A stretch of DNA of 64,000 nucleotides from Arthrinium phaeospermum (GCA_006503535.1 QYRS01000007.1:1798001-1862000); one strand, 5' to 3'; counted from the stretch's first letter, positions 39,517 to 52,862 are shown. Notes: generated from the letters alone by a model not told the origin. Numbers and translations are program-made.

Positions 39517-41932
39517 CTCGAGGGGCAGAGAGGCCCAAAGATAGACCAGGCCAAGCCGGGGTTGGTCAAGTACAGCCCATATGTCTGGTCGGCCATGTAG
39601 GCATGGTAGAGCCAGTTCATGCAACTCATACTTCTAAATAGAATATCCTATTAACCTGCCATGTAACTTTGTTCACCGACTCCGTTGTCCATCCGCTCGC
39701 TTTTCCCAGAGAACCGGCCAATCAGCACGTGCCCCTCTGGCCCTTTTTTCGGTTGCTGCTATGGAACTTAGGTATTCCGACTCGAGGGAAAAGAAACAGC
39801 ACTTCACTGCTCCATGTACCAATTGCAGCCATGCTACTACTACACCTGCAACCTATCAAACCATAGGCCACAAAAGCGCCGGCGCCATTCATCTTTATAT
39901 ACTCCGAAAACCCCAGTCTTGGGTGGTCGTTGTCCAGTCTGATCAATCAAACGGAGGTACTTGGCAGTTTAGCTTGCTCGCTTGCTGGCCGGGGCATGTT
40001 TCTCAATTTTTATTTTCGTTTCTGAAAGGAGCCAGCCAGCCTATTCGTATTAAATGGGACCGCCTGATTCGTCCAATTGGCTCTTTCCCTCATTCCATTT
40101 TACCTCTTTCCATACCAATTGATTGATGGATGGTTGGTGATTGATCGAGCTGCTACTGATACATACTACTACGACTCTCTCGCCCTTGATTATTATTTTT
40201 TCCCTGCCTCACCCTTGTGCGAATCGCTGACTCTCGTGGCCCACTAAGGCCCTCATGTGCTCTTGGCCAGTAGTTCGGCTTTCTGGACCTCTACCTGTTC
40301 GTCTAGCCCCATCAATACCTCATCGAGCCGGTTGCCAACCCCTCTGCCCCCCTCTCTCGGTTTGTTCTTTGCATCGCAAGTCCTGGTCGTGTACATGGGT
40401 CCATACCTCAACCTACATGATACCTACAAGCTTATTACATGGGCAAGACAGGCATCCTAGTAGCATGGCAGGTGGGCGGCATGCACGTTACGTGGGGAGT
40501 TAAGCTGTTGTATCTTTTTTTTTTGTCTTTCTTTCTTTGTTACCCTTCCCTCTGGCTGTCGTCGCCGTCGCTCCTCGCCCTCGCGCGCGTCTTGCAGAAG
40601 GGAGCCACCTCCGTCCCCCTTCCCCCCTCCCCTTTCGTCAGATATTGTTACCACTTTGTTCTGGCTACTGCCGCATTAGTGGCTTAGGGAGGGAGAGAGA
40701 GATGGATCATCTCTCCAGCAGAACCAGTTCGGCCCCTTCTTGTCTACCGGGTGAGAACTAGGCACATCCCTTCCTAGTCCGTCCATCTCTCGACTTATTA
40801 TATGGCCGTGACTTGAGTGGTCGGCCGGCCCAGTCAGTGGCCGCACACTGTCCGACCTATGCAACGGCGAGAAAAAAAAAAGTTTTTGTTTCTTTTCCGC
40901 TGTTCCTTAGTTTCCGTCGACGCTGCAGATTGGTTGCAGGACATCGTTACCAGGTCCCATTTCGCCACTTCGCTCTGCCGGTCCTCTGCACCTACGGTAC
41001 TGTATCTTGTTCACCTTTGCCCCCTCCCTGGCAGAAGGGCCCCTTCCTTCTCCTTGGTGGGACAGGAGCAGAGGGGACGAGGCCGAGGATAGGATACGCA
41101 AGACTAGTCGGGACCCGGTACCTATAGGTGAAGTATGCACACACTCAACTCTCTCTCGCTCTCGCCCACACATAGACGCATACACCTCGACTAGTAGTAG
41201 GTCAGAAAAGCGTCCTGGTAAGGAATAGGCATGCATACCTAACCTATATACATACATGCTTTGGACAGACGTATGTACCTCCCCTACTGCGAGACTTATC
41301 GACAGGCAGGAGATCGTCTAGAGGCTGCATACCTACCCCATGTGTTGCGGTGGAGTTGCCTAGTCTCTGCGGTATTATCAACTGGCGACGGCATGCGCCA
41401 ACACATCAGAGATGGGGTCACACTTTGAGAGCCGCATCTCGACATGCATCTCTCTGTCGAACTTGTCCTATTTCCCTACCCGCCGTCCATTCGGTCCAGT
41501 CTGTTTTGATTCCGTCTCTTTAGATATCCCTGCCCCGCACCAAACAACACACATTTCTGCAATAAAGCACACATGTCTCGCCGTCGATGGATCGTCTCTG
41601 TGCACCGCAGCCCTGAATACGTAGCCTAACCTCACCACTACCTCATCACACCTCTCAGTCTTGTGCCACGGACTCTTTCAGCACCGCAGCCCTACCTGCC
41701 CGTCGTCTGCTCTCCTCTACAAGTTCCTTCCCATTCCCCCACGGTTGGGCTCGACTGCATATTCCCAAGGCGTTTCGGTTCTTTCGTCCCGTGTGCTGCT
41801 GCTGCTGCTTGTTCTTGTTTCCTCTCCAAGTGCGAACAAAGGAAGAAGTGTCACCCCCCTCGGCGTCGTTCGCTGCCCGTAACCACCCCGGAAAGAAGAA
41901 GCCATCCTTAGCCATTGGGAAAATCCAGCATC

Positions 41933-42748
41933 ATGGGCGGCTTCTACATGCAATACCTTGAGAGTAAGTCAACTTATTATTCCATTTTTGTGACTTGGTT
42001 GCCGCCAATTGCAATTCTCGCGCCTCCCAGAAAAAAAAATCACTTGGTGATGATGATGATGCGCGTGTGGGGCTGTACTGGTGGCAGTTCGTCTTACATG
42101 TGCCAACCCCTGCATCACGAAGACGTGCAGCCGACCATCAGAGATCCCGCCGTCTAAAGGCGTGCGTGCCTCTCGATCTACTGCCCCACGCCCCTGACAG
42201 GCTATCCACCGTTGAATATGCCCCGATCAGGGCATTGCGATCGTTGGGCTGTCATGCAGCGACATGCTGTTCTCTCGTCTCGCCTCGCCAGGGCTGCAGA
42301 TATATGCAACAGCATCGCCAACTGGCATCGAATCGGGACCCTCCAAGACCAAAGACCAAGCAAGAGCTGACGTTACTCTCTCCCTGTAGGCTTGTGCCGG
42401 CGAAGGGGTTGGCAAGACCCTTCTTACGAATGCTACCGCGATGCCAGTGGCTATACCTGCCTGGTCCTTGTCAATGGCCGCGAGTACCAGACAGACCTGG
42501 CTTACGAATCTGATGGACTGGCCCAAGAGAATGCCGCCATGAGGGCCTTCATGGTCTGCCGAAACTTCTCGGTCAACGGGGGCATGCTCGCCCGGAATGG
42601 GATCGTCCAGGGCCTACCAGCCAATGACACTGGCAGGCGTCACAAGAAGTCGCGTGGGAGCGCATCTGCCGGCCACAGAGAGAGCCGCCACCACCACCAC
42701 CGGTCTGGCCATCACTCGAGCAGCAGCTCGACGGCCTCTTTCGATTGA
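41933..42748 (+). CDS. Small dsRNA-binding-domain-like protein
   Basis: A 129-residue protein of unknown role. Two exons: 41933-41963 (10 codons and 1 base) and 42390-42748. The 426-bp intron starts GTAAGT and ends CTGACGTTACTCTCTCCCTGTAG. Joined, residues about 5-65 resemble one dsRBD: an N-terminal helix (YMQYLESLCRRRGW), the strand block DPSYECYRDASGYTCLVLV, then NGREYQTDLA and a C-terminal helix with ENAAMRAFMVC. The canonical lysine cluster before the last helix (KKxAK) is replaced by DGLAQENAA, so dsRNA binding may be weak or lost. The tail is basic and His/Ser-rich (RHHHHRSGHHSSSSS). The second exon alone has no good ATG, which supports the two-exon model. The first exon and the long intron would need transcript support. 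Confidence 0.75.
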
Positions 42749-45700
42749 ACACCAGACCACGCAGATCATGCACACGCACACGCACACGCACACGCACCCT
42801 ACGCACACATACTTACCCAAAAGGAGCCCAGGAGGTGTCGCTCCTGTGTAACCCGAAATCTTGGAACCAATGATGTTTTCTTTTTTACCTGCGAGACTAA
42901 AAAGCCCGTTTTTTGGGTCCCGCATGCGCCATATGACAGGCAGACAGGGAGTGCCAGAGAGAAGAGACGAAGGCGTGGAACATGGAGAGAAGAAACGAAT
43001 CACCGGGACGTTGAACTATAAAAGTGGCGAAGCTTCACAGCTGATCTTCAAGGCATATTCCGCAGAGATTCCACTGAGGAGATACCAACTTAAGAGAGCG
43101 GAAGACCAAAAATTGCATTAAATCGACGACTAACGACTTAACGACAACAACTATGAACGAATTTACGAAACGAATGCCTTTTCCCCATTGATTTTCCTCT
43201 TCTGGTTCATTCATTCACAATGACACACACGTCTTCTGCGAAGTGGGGATACTTTTACCCTTCCGTATCACCCCCTTGGACCGGACATCAATCATCTCAC
43301 TTACACCGGTCTTCGCGGAGATGCTTGGGACACTTCCCCTGAGTTGGGAACACAGGACCGGCCAATCCTTCTACCTGGTTCGCCTATTGGAGAGGCACTT
43401 TTTGTCAGTTGACCGGCCCAGCTCACGCCAGTGTCCGTATTGGAGACTTCATTGGTTGCTGTACCGCCTATCTTCGGAAGCCTGTTCATCTGGACGCAGC
43501 AACTGATTTATCCCTTTCCAAGGGTGGATTCCCCCCCACACGCCGACGCGGGAGGTTGGACGAACTATCATGACCTGCACTGGTTCCTCCAGATGTTTGC
43601 TTTTGGGGATTCCATTCAACAACTTCATCTTTTCTGAGGAGGTGCTTCCTTTGATTAACGCTTCCCCCCTGTGACTTACGGGGGTGATAAGCAGAAGCGG
43701 GCGCCGACCCCTTTATGACATCTTAGACTACTTATTTTGATGGACTCAACAATGATTCACGACAAGACTTTATGAGAGACAGACCGGGTCGGAACTCTGC
43801 TTTTTCGTTTTGTTACTTTATATATGAGTCAATCGATGGAATCTACAGGCGGAGGAGGAACGAAATAAAGCAATAGGACGGACGGGACGGCTTGGAGGAT
43901 CTACTCCCTTTTCTTTACCTTTCCTGATTCTCATTCAAACAGGCTGCGAAGCTACCATTGGTAGCCACGTGGATGGCCATTTGTCAAAGGGGGAAGAGAA
44001 ATGGCAGGTACGAACTATACAACATTTTCACGATGAATGAGACCATCGTCAATTCGTGTCCAACCAAACCCGACCACCAATCTTCCTGAACCACGAGCCT
44101 ACCACTATCAATGATCAATCGCATCGAGCTGGGGAATATGGCCCACCTGCCTTTTTGTTCATGCATCCTTCACATGAATGAAAGGGACGTACTTGAGTCA
44201 ATTGCTGGCAACCGAAATAGAGTTGAGACTACCCATGTGCCCAGGAAGGGAAACAAGGTCAGAGTTGATTGGATGCATGCATCAGTGCCAACTCTCTCGC
44301 GTCTACCACTAGGCTGCCGCTCTCCGTGGTACGTCGAAGCTACTGTCCTTAGGCGATAGCAGGTAGCAGGTGATGCTGCCAAGGTAGAATAGTATATGTA
44401 GTAGTATGCGCTGGTCTGATGGGAGGGGGGCGCGGGCAGCGGGGGTGGAAGGTGAAGGACATCATCCCATCCATGCACTTTATTCACCGAGAGCATCTGA
44501 CGTCCTCTCACCGTGTGATCCGCCTCGGTGTCCTGTCCCTTTCCCCAAAGGGCCAGCAAGTAATGGGTTGATGGGTGCATTCCTATAGGCTCCCGGCCGG
44601 TTGATACATGAGGTGACAGCTGGCGGGTAACCAAACGACCACGGACGACGACATAGCCCTATCAGATGGGAATACAAGGGTACGGTGATTCTTAAAGAGT
44701 GGAAGTATGGATTAATCCAATAAAATAGCCGCTCGGGGGTGGTACGAGCACGCCCAAAAGGTGATCCTTGCTGGCACATAAATCTGATCAACCCTCGAAT
44801 CGGTCAATTACCTTACCAATGTACCTACCTACAGGGAGAAAGCTAATCTAATGTTCTTCTTTCCAGCGGTCCCTCCCACTGATCCCATTGATCCCCCATC
44901 TCAAGTGCGTGTGCGCACCTTGGGGTAACGAGATGGTCATGCGACAAGGGTCCGTTTCTGGTCCATCGGCGGCTGGATTCAAGATTGATTGCCTAGCAGC
45001 CATTTATTAAGCGAGTTGCGCTTGGGCTAGGAGGCTAGGTACTTCTAGAGCTACTGTACATACCTACTTCTCGGCGGGCTGCTAAGCTACTACCTACTGC
45101 TGTAGCTAGTGGTTGACAAACCCCCACGTGACACGACACCTCGACTTCGGGGAATGCTGGTATGGTGTGGGTGGTATTGCAGCATATGGTCATCTCGCAT
45201 CTGCTGCTGTCAGAACAAGGAAAACACACTAGGTTACAGTTGCAACTTTATTTTCGTATCTGATTACGGGCATTGAGAATGCAGAGCGGGAGAGGAGGAG
45301 AAGAAGATCATAAGAAAAGAAAAGAAGAAAACACACGCCCCGTCAACTGGTATGCCAGTGCAGTCATGGTCTGCATCACGAGCGAGCGCTGCCGCAGAAT
45401 AGGGAAAAACTCGGATAGGCTTTTCTTTCTCAGCTGAGCAGGAATTAAGACCGGAAGCTCTAGAAGATTAGGCCGGCCCGAAATGTGGGACTTTCCCGCT
45501 CTACAAATGTACAGCTAACGGGCATGCTGCGGATTTCCTGTCCGTCTGGCATCAATCAGTGGCAGAAGGAAATACGAGGCGTGGTCGTCGCCGGCCGCCG
45601 TCAGCGTTGCATTGATTGTATATGCCCGTCTCAATGGACTTGCTACGTACTTGCCAGCATTGGCCCCGGAAGGAGGAGGGAAAGGGTCTTATTAATTCGT

Positions 45701-47179
45701 ATAGGTATACGTGTATGTTGAAGAATGCTGTTTGTTTCCATTTGATGACTTATTACTCGTTCGTCTCATGCCTCTTACTTCCCGGGAAGCAAAAGGTTGT
45801 GGAAGGAGGGTCAACCTCGCATACAGCTTTCATGTACCTACAAACACGGTAATCGAACCTAGAATTGGCCCTGCAACAGAACTTACATACGCCTTACGAG
45901 GCAATCGTGTCATCTGATCAGGTGCCATACGTTACCCAGAGGCTGATGACAATCCTTTGGTGGACACAACAAAGCATTGATGAAATTTGGAAGAGACACA
46001 TCTCATCTTTTACGGGAGGTGGCTAATCGAGGCTCGTGTTCATGGGGTGGAGTTGATTGGTTCGCCCAGTAGATGCGCTACGATGCTGGTACCCCTTTTT
46101 TTTCCCTTCGCTCCCAGCCAGGAACCCACCCCTCCTACCCTTCTGCCCTCCCCTCCCCGGCATGTCTGACCAGCTGAGCCTGCCTGGCCCTGCCGCCCCC
46201 TTCGTCGACCCCGAGCTTTTTGGAGTCCATTGCCCAATGGCAAGACCGGGTAGATGGGCAAAAGCCGGGCCTTGCCTCCTTCTCGAAACTTGCTTTGGAG
46301 AGGGAGGGGTGGCGCAGCTGACGGTGTTCGCTCATGCTTGACGTTTCCAGCGCTGCTTCCCGTGTGCTGGACTGTCGACGCTGCGCTGCGGGTGGGGCGT
46401 CGCGTGTGCATCACGGGAAGTACAGTTGGATTCTAATAGATTGGGACCCAAGGACTGACCGGGGCTGCAGGGTTCATGCTTTGACAATTTCAGAGAGAAG
46501 GAGATATCAGACCATCGTTCAATGTTCTATTGCATGCACTGCACGGCATGCTCTACTATTCACACACAGCGCAGAGACACCGACAATTGCTGGAAGGTTA
46601 TGTATAAAGTAAAAGGCAGCGACGCCGACCCCGTTGGGTTTGATCCTGCCTGTAAGGTCTGGGCAATGATGTAGGTAGACGCATCCAGTGAGTACATGTA
46701 GGTATATGTATCTATAAATACAAAGGTGTCACTATACACCCCTCTTAGAATGAAGTTGGCGATTATTTCTTCACCTGCCTAGTGGAATTCCAGCTGGAAA
46801 GATCCCTAATTTGAACGAACTGAGCGGCCCCCTGCAGCCCAGGAACGCGCCATTGGTAGCACCACCCCCGACGTCCCAGTCCAAGCAGCCTAAGCCTTTT
46901 TCCCCACCCTCGTCCAATCCAGGAGCTGGGAAAGCCACCGTGTGATTCTCCTCGAACTCCCGACCATCTTTCGTTAAAAGATCCCAGGTCCAACAACCAC
47001 CTCCCCCCCTTAACACGTCTTCTCTACTCTGTCGCAACATTCAGCCTACCAATTCTTGTTCTGTTCTTTGAATCTTCGCTGCTTCTTAGGACACTTCAAG
47101 CACACTCGACTTCATTCATTCGTACACTCGCTTCACCCACTCGTTTAATCACCTTTGACTTCTCCCAAACCAACTCAAA
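42749..47179. other. Long intergenic region
   Basis: 4.4 kb without a supported gene. It starts with a CACACG repeat just after the dsRBD-like stop and ends with the C/T-rich leader of GDP-mannose pyrophosphorylase (about 47040-47179). ATTGG and CCAAT pentamers at 46853 and 46912 are plausible promoter elements of that gene. Frames of up to 154 codons in between look random. Confidence 0.55.
42771..42797. repeat. (CACACG)4 microsatellite
   Basis: Four CACACG hexamers plus CAC, 23 bases after the stop of the dsRBD-like gene, so probably in its 3' UTR. Confidence 0.9.
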
Positions 47180-48593
47180 ATGAAGGGTACGTTTCGCCAG
47201 CTAACTGCATGCCTGCTTGGTCCCCTGTCATGTCGGCGCACTCCGCAGCCTTGCACAAACCTATACCGATCGCTATACTGACCATGGTTTTTCGCGAACA
47301 GCCCTCATTCTCGTCGGTGGCTTCGGCACGCGCCTTCGCCCTCTTGTACGTTCGGGTTCTGCATGCTAGACATGCTCCCAATCGCTGCTGCGCCGTGTAA
47401 TAATGCACATACGACGCGCGATGCTACAGGCTCCCTGGAACTTGGCTAACAATGCTGCCCCTCCCAGACCCTGACTCTGCCCAAGCCCTTGGTCGAGTTC
47501 GCCAACAAGCCCATGATTATGCACCAGATTGAGGCCCTGGCTGCCGTTGGTGTCAAGGATGTTGTGCTGGCTGTCAACTACCGACCCGAGATTATGGAGA
47601 ACCGCCTGAAGGAGGTTAGTATCTCTTCTGCTTTGTCCAGTAGTCTTTTCTTCATAAACGGAACAGCATTGACTAAGTCGGCTCCTTTCACAGGTCGCCG
47701 AGACTTGCGGAATCAACATCCACTTCTCCCTCGAGTCCGAACCCCTGGGCACTGCTGGTCCTCTGAAGTTGGCCGAGGATATTCTCGGTAAGGACGATGA
47801 GCCTTTCTTCGTGCTCAACTCAGATGTCACTTGCGAGTTCCCCTTCCAGAAGCTGGTCGACTTCCACAGAGCCCACGGAGATGAGGGCACCATCTGCGTC
47901 ACCAAGGTCGAGGAGCCCTCGAAATACGGTGTTATTGTCCACAAGCCCAGCCACCCTTCGCGCATCGACCGTTTCGTCGAGAAGCCCGTCGAGTTCGTTG
48001 GCAACCGAATCAATGCCGGTATCTACATTCTGAACACATCCGTGCTGAACCGCATTGAGAAGAACCGCCCCACCTCGATCGAGCAGGAGACTTTCCCCGC
48101 CATCGTCCGTGAAGGCCAGCTGCACTCCTTCGACCTCGAAGGCTTCTGGATGGATGTTGGTCAGCCCAAGGACTTCTTGACCGGCACCTGCCTGTACCTC
48201 TCGTCTCTGGCCAAGAAGAACCCCAAGCTGCTCGTCTCGTCCTCTGAGAGCTACGTCTACGGCGGCAACGTCATGGTCGACCCCAGTGCCAAGATTGGCA
48301 AGAACTGCCGCATCGGCCCCAATGTGGTCATCGGCCCCGACTGTGTCATTGGTGATGGTGTCCGCCTGCAACGGTGTACCCTCCTGCCCCGATCCAAGGT
48401 CAAGGACCACGCCTGGGTGAAGAGCACCATTGTTGGCTGGAACAGCACCGTCGGAAAGTGGGCTCGCCTGGAGAACGTCACTGTTCTCGGCGACGATGTT
48501 ACCATTGGCGACGAGATCTACGTCAACGGTGGCAGCGTTCTGCCCCACAAGAGCATCAAGGCCAATGTTGATGTGCCCGCCATCATCATGTAA
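47180..48593 (+). CDS. MPG1: Mannose-1-phosphate guanylyltransferase (GDP-mannose pyrophosphorylase)
   Basis: Makes GDP-mannose from GTP and mannose-1-phosphate in the cytosol, the mannosyl donor for N- and O-glycosylation, GPI anchors and wall mannan. Four exons: 47180-47186, 47302-47345, 47468-47614 and 47694-48593. Introns are 115, 122 and 79 bp. The first exon is only ATGAAGG. Joined, they give 365 residues. The nucleotidyltransferase signature [15 protein letters not shown] comes first, followed by [25 protein letters not shown] carries the metal-binding Asp, and FVEKPVEF and NAGIYILN follow. The C-terminal part is a left-handed beta helix of hexapeptide repeats ([39 protein letters not shown]). 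The end AIIM is typical of the family. Known as MPG1 in Trichoderma and PSA1/VIG9 in yeast. The intron positions early in the gene are consistent with filamentous fungi. Confidence 0.98.
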
Positions 48594-50168
48594 ATGGCCC
48601 GCTCCCCTTGCGACTTCCGACCTCTACTTCTCGACACTTCGATTGTACATTCTGCCATAATGGTTTCACTTTACGAACTCGTAATACCCTTTGCACGGCC
48701 TTATTTTTCGACAGGACGAAAAACAAACAACCTCTCTTCTCCAAATTCCCCTTTCCTTTTCGACTATGATTGGTGCAGCAAGGCGTTCTGATGGCCTCGG
48801 ATTATGGCGGGCGAGGCACGACGATGTGCGGCATGTCCTGCGCCACGAGGCAAAGATCTAGACGCGTTTCTCGGATGAAGCTGCGCAGACTGGACTTCAC
48901 ATGATAGAGAGGAACATTATAATGACGCCCCCCAAATGATGCATATGTGCTTGCGGCATATAGCGAATGGTTCAGTTGGTTGCATAGCTTGGCATGGTTA
49001 TGGCATGGCATGATGGATGAACTGGAAAAAGAAAAAATCTAGAGACCCTAGGGGGGAAAGACTCAGGTTCTTCGAGCCCTGGGACACTCCTGGCAGGGGC
49101 AATGGCGATCAAGCGAGAACAAACAAGCATGTTTATCTGGTTGGTTGCAACGATGCGCCCGTACGGAGACTGTGCGATAGAAGTGCAACGAGTCAGGCAG
49201 TTCTATAGTGAATTTTGACGCTTGACCATCCCATTTACCATTCGCGATGCGTGTTTATAGTGCTGTGTGGTATGGTAGGTATGTCTTGTCTTCGCGCCTT
49301 CGCGCTTGGCAGATGCAACATCGTGATAACGGGTCTGGGGGCCGATACGTAAAGCGAATCGATAATTCTGTTTACTATCGCGCAAGTGGTCAATATTTCC
49401 ATCCTGGCAACAAAGCTGCCTACCTACCGAGTAGTAAGGTGGTAGTAAGGTAATAGGTCGGTGGGCAAGGCATACGTCAAATCGTTAGGACAGTCGAATC
49501 ATCCATGGCCGATGGCCGATGAGGGTGGGGACGTGGGAGGTGGGACGGACCTAGCGCAGGCGTCGGCTGCCGGGCCAACGCTGTTTACCGTTTACCACAC
49601 CACCATCCTACCCTCGCTCCCATCCCCCCCAACTTTTTTATTAGCGGCCTTGGGCAAGAAGCGCGCGAACCCTCTTGGTCGGCCATTGAAGCTGCCTTTG
49701 TAGCCCGCCCGCCATTGAATTGGCAAGATTCCCTGGTTCGGTCCTAGTGCAGTCGAGTCCAGACAGGTCCCCCAAGTCAAGTGTCCCTGACCCTACCTCA
49801 CATACCTACATGCGTTCTTGAGCACCGAACATCCAGAAGCCATTCACCAGTTTCATTGCCAGCATCTGTAGTTGTAGCCAGGATATCGCCCGCGAACGAC
49901 ACTTTTTTCGTTTCCACCGGTTGTCGGTGTTGCTACTGCTATTATTCGCTTTCTTGTAGCCCAATTCTGCCCTCTCTTCTTCTTCTTCTGCCGGCCCATT
50001 TCGATTGATTGATTCAGCGCCGAGCGAGCTCCGTCTTTTCAACCCGTCTCGAACCCGATTCAGCCTCATTCCTATGCAGCATTTCTGGCATCTATGAAGA
50101 AGCCATCCTAGCTACTGAATCAGGCACCTTGGCTCGACAAGCCACCGTTACTGGAGCAGTGAAACACC
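48594..50168. other. Intergenic: MPG1 3' flank, GBD/FH3 gene promoter
   Basis: 1.6 kb, no supported gene. The last 300 bases are C/T-rich with GATTGATTGATT at 50003, and are probably the 5' leader of the next gene. Confidence 0.6.
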
Positions 50169-52862
50169 ATGGCGTCCCTCGGGAATCCGCAGCAGCCCAA
50201 TAGTCAACATCACCAGGACCAATATCAGCATGAAAACCAACCTCCGCCGCCTCCCAAGCATGGCCACCAACGATCCAAGTCCAGCGTTCTCAGGGCCTTT
50301 ATGAGCCGTCGCAACCACACCGCAGACACCACTATTGCTCCCACCGCCCAACCGGGTTCGGCCCTGCCATACGTCATTCCCCAACCCCAGCCTTCGAGCG
50401 ACATGCAGTTCCCCAATTTCTCACGCCGACCGCCCGCCCTGGGCGAGATCCAGAACAACCGGGTCGACGGTGCACCCGGCTCTCGGTCTCCCAGCAAGCA
50501 TCTCGACCAATTCAGGCCTGCATCGAGCCGCCTCTCGCCTATCAAAACCCAAGGCGATCTGATGACTTTCAAGTCAACACGACATGACTCCGCCTCTAGC
50601 TCGGAAAGCGTGGGTCAATATGCCTTCAGCAAGAAGGAGAACGAATCGCCTACCAAGCCCAAGAAGACCAAATCGGCCACCAACCTGGCTTCGCTCCTGA
50701 GCAGGCCCAAGAGCCTGAAGAACCTGCACAGCCTGCAGAGCGAAGAAGATGTGGTGCGCAGCCGCAACGACAAGGAGAACCGATCGCCCCCCAGCTCGGT
50801 CACGTCACCGTCTCAGGAGGGACGGCCACCCATATACGCCCAATTTTCTAGCGGGGCGTTGGAGCATACGGGAAACGGCGGTGTGTTTGGGCCCGGGCAG
50901 ACAAACTCGCAGAATAGTTCGTCCAGCGATGTCACCAACCCAGCCGCCCTAAAGAAGCCGCGGCCCCAGTCATATCACGTACAATACACCGCGAAACAGT
51001 TCGAGAGCAAGATCTCTACCGAATCCTCGGACAGCACGCGAACTGGTTACGGCAGCTCGAAGCAGTCGCCGTCCAAGACACAGCGGGGACTTAAGATGTT
51101 CACCAGTGGATTCGGCGGAGGCTCCAAGCCCAAATCCTCCTCGACTTCCTCCCAACCGGAGGGGTCGGAATTCTCCTTGGACCCCAAGGACATCGACAAA
51201 CACTTGGAGGCCATGCTGGATCGGCGAAACATTCCTGAGCACCAAAGGTACAAGATGCGGAACCTGACGAGCACCATCAAGATGGAATTTATCCGCCAAG
51301 ACTGGGCGGAGACCAAAGCATCTGCTGCCCGTCCCGGCACAAACGACAGCGACTCGAGCATCAACGAGGGCCAGGAGGAAGAGGCCAAGGCCAAAAAGGC
51401 TCGTCCCCGAAGCTTTACCTTTACGAGAAGTGGCGGGAAGAAATCCGAGCCTAGTTCGCCTGCTAAGAAGAAGAGTGACGGCACCCTGGGACGTCATTTC
51501 CGGGCCAAGTCGTCGGAGAGTGTCACATACGACAGACCGAATTCCGCAGGCTCGGGATTTGGCGGTGGCATCCTGTCCAAGATCAAGTCTCAGCAGTCTC
51601 AGCAAGGCCCCGTCGACTTTGTGAGCTATCTGCGTAAGGTGCAGAAGCCGCAACAGGTCGAAGTCGGTAAGCTGCACAAGCTACGGCTGTTGCTGCGGAA
51701 CGAGACGGTGTCATGGACCGACGAGTTCATACGACAGGGTGGCATGGAGGAGATTGTCAGCCTGCTCCATCGCACCATGGAAGTTGAGTGGAGGTAAGTC
51801 ATGATCACCGGTGTGATCCCCATCCTTTTGGACCGGCCTCGTTACTAATACGCACGACACAGAGAGGAGCATGAAGATGCGTTGCTCCACGAAAACCTCC
51901 TCTGTCTGAAGGCTCTTTGCACGACAGCTCTGGCACTGCAGTACTTGCACTCGAAGCAATCCACACTGTTTCCTGCCCTGCTGCATCTCATCTTTGACCC
52001 CGAGAAGAAGGGGCCCAGCGAGTTCACCACTCGCGGCATCATCACATCGGTCCTCTTCACCTATATCCAGTCGGCTCCCCCGGAAGACCGCATAGTTCGC
52101 GCCCGAACTGTACTGGGACACCTGCGTGACCCCAAGCCCAAGGATGACGAGGCACCTGTCGACTTCGTCCTGGAGATGCGCCGCGAACGGCCTTATCGCG
52201 TGTGGTGCAAAGAGGCCATTGGTGTCACGAAGGAGGTTTTCTGGATTTTCCTCCACCACCTGAATGTCGTTTACCTGCCTAGGGATAAGGAGCGCGATGC
52301 GGCCTCTGCAGCGAAGATTGCAGCGGACAGCATGCTGTACATGCAGGCACATTTCCCACAGGAAAGGCCGCCTGTTCCCGCCGCTCCCTACGTCGGCGGA
52401 GTCGAATGGGACGCGACCAACTACCTGGCTTCGCACCTCGATCTCCTGAACGCTATCGTGGCCTGTACCCCTACGACGAGGGAACGCAACGAGCTCCGTA
52501 ACCAGTTCCGCATCTCGGGCTGGGAACGATGCATGGGCGGATCCATGCGTCTCTGTAAGGAGAAGTTCTACCCCGGCGTCCATGATGCTCTCCGGACTTG
52601 GGTCGCGGCTGCATCTGATGACGGCTGGGATGTCAAGGACGTCAGATACGGACCGCCGGCGGAATCTAAGAGTCCCGCCAAGAGAGCGCCTCCCGCGAAG
52701 CCCAACCAGAACAAGCCGGCAAAGGCCCAGCCACCGCCCAAAATCGAGATGCCGAGGCTGGATTTCTCCTTCGACCCCCACGTCTCACCCATCGCCACCC
52801 CGGGCGGCGGATATGGCAAACCCGGGGGAATCAACAGCAATGCTGTGAATTGGCTCTCATAG
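50169..52862 (+). CDS. GBD/FH3 domain protein without FH2 (formin N-terminus-like)
   Basis: Two exons: 50169-51793 and 51863-52862. The 69-bp intron (GTAAGT ... GACACAG) gives 874 residues. The first 330 residues are disordered, rich in Pro, Ser and Lys (QPPPPPKHGHQRSKS, SPSKTQRGLKMF). From about 338 the sequence resembles the Rho-GTPase-binding start of fungal formins (DPKDIDKHLEAMLDRRNIPE). An FH3-like armadillo region follows to about 790 (LHKLRLLLRNETVSWTDEF, LLCLKALCTTALALQYL, ITSVLFTYI). After that comes a Lys/Pro linker and a short C-terminus. No FH1 or actin-nucleating FH2 domain is present in this gene or after it. From the domain family, a GTPase-responsive scaffold in polarity or septation is inferred, not shown. 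The name used in any species is not known to me. Confidence 0.9.

Larger units (their letters stand above)
36245..41932. other. Long intergenic region
   Basis: 5.7 kb without a supported gene. It holds many simple-sequence tracts: GAGGGA-type near 36733-36758, CTCTGT near 37010-37030, a CAG-type microsatellite at 37654-37695, GGAGGA at 38368-38396 and GCAGGGTA at 39494-39516. C/T-rich tracts occupy 38580-38900 and 40500-40640. 41640-41932 is C/T-rich and is probably the 5' leader of the dsRBD-like gene. The largest frames (up to 170 codons) look random. Confidence 0.55.

Noticed and set aside
41995..42513. 172-codon plus-strand frame overlapping the dsRBD-like gene
   Set aside because: Lies mostly in the predicted intron, in another frame, with no protein-like features.
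46771..47040. 89-codon minus-strand frame with protein-like look
   Set aside because: Sits in the expected promoter and leader of GDP-mannose pyrophosphorylase; no splice partners or family match.
47820..48548. 242-codon minus-strand frame
   Set aside because: Antisense shadow of GDP-mannose pyrophosphorylase.
50970..51677. 235-codon minus-strand frame
   Set aside because: Antisense shadow of the GBD/FH3 gene; the same applies to 51711-52781.
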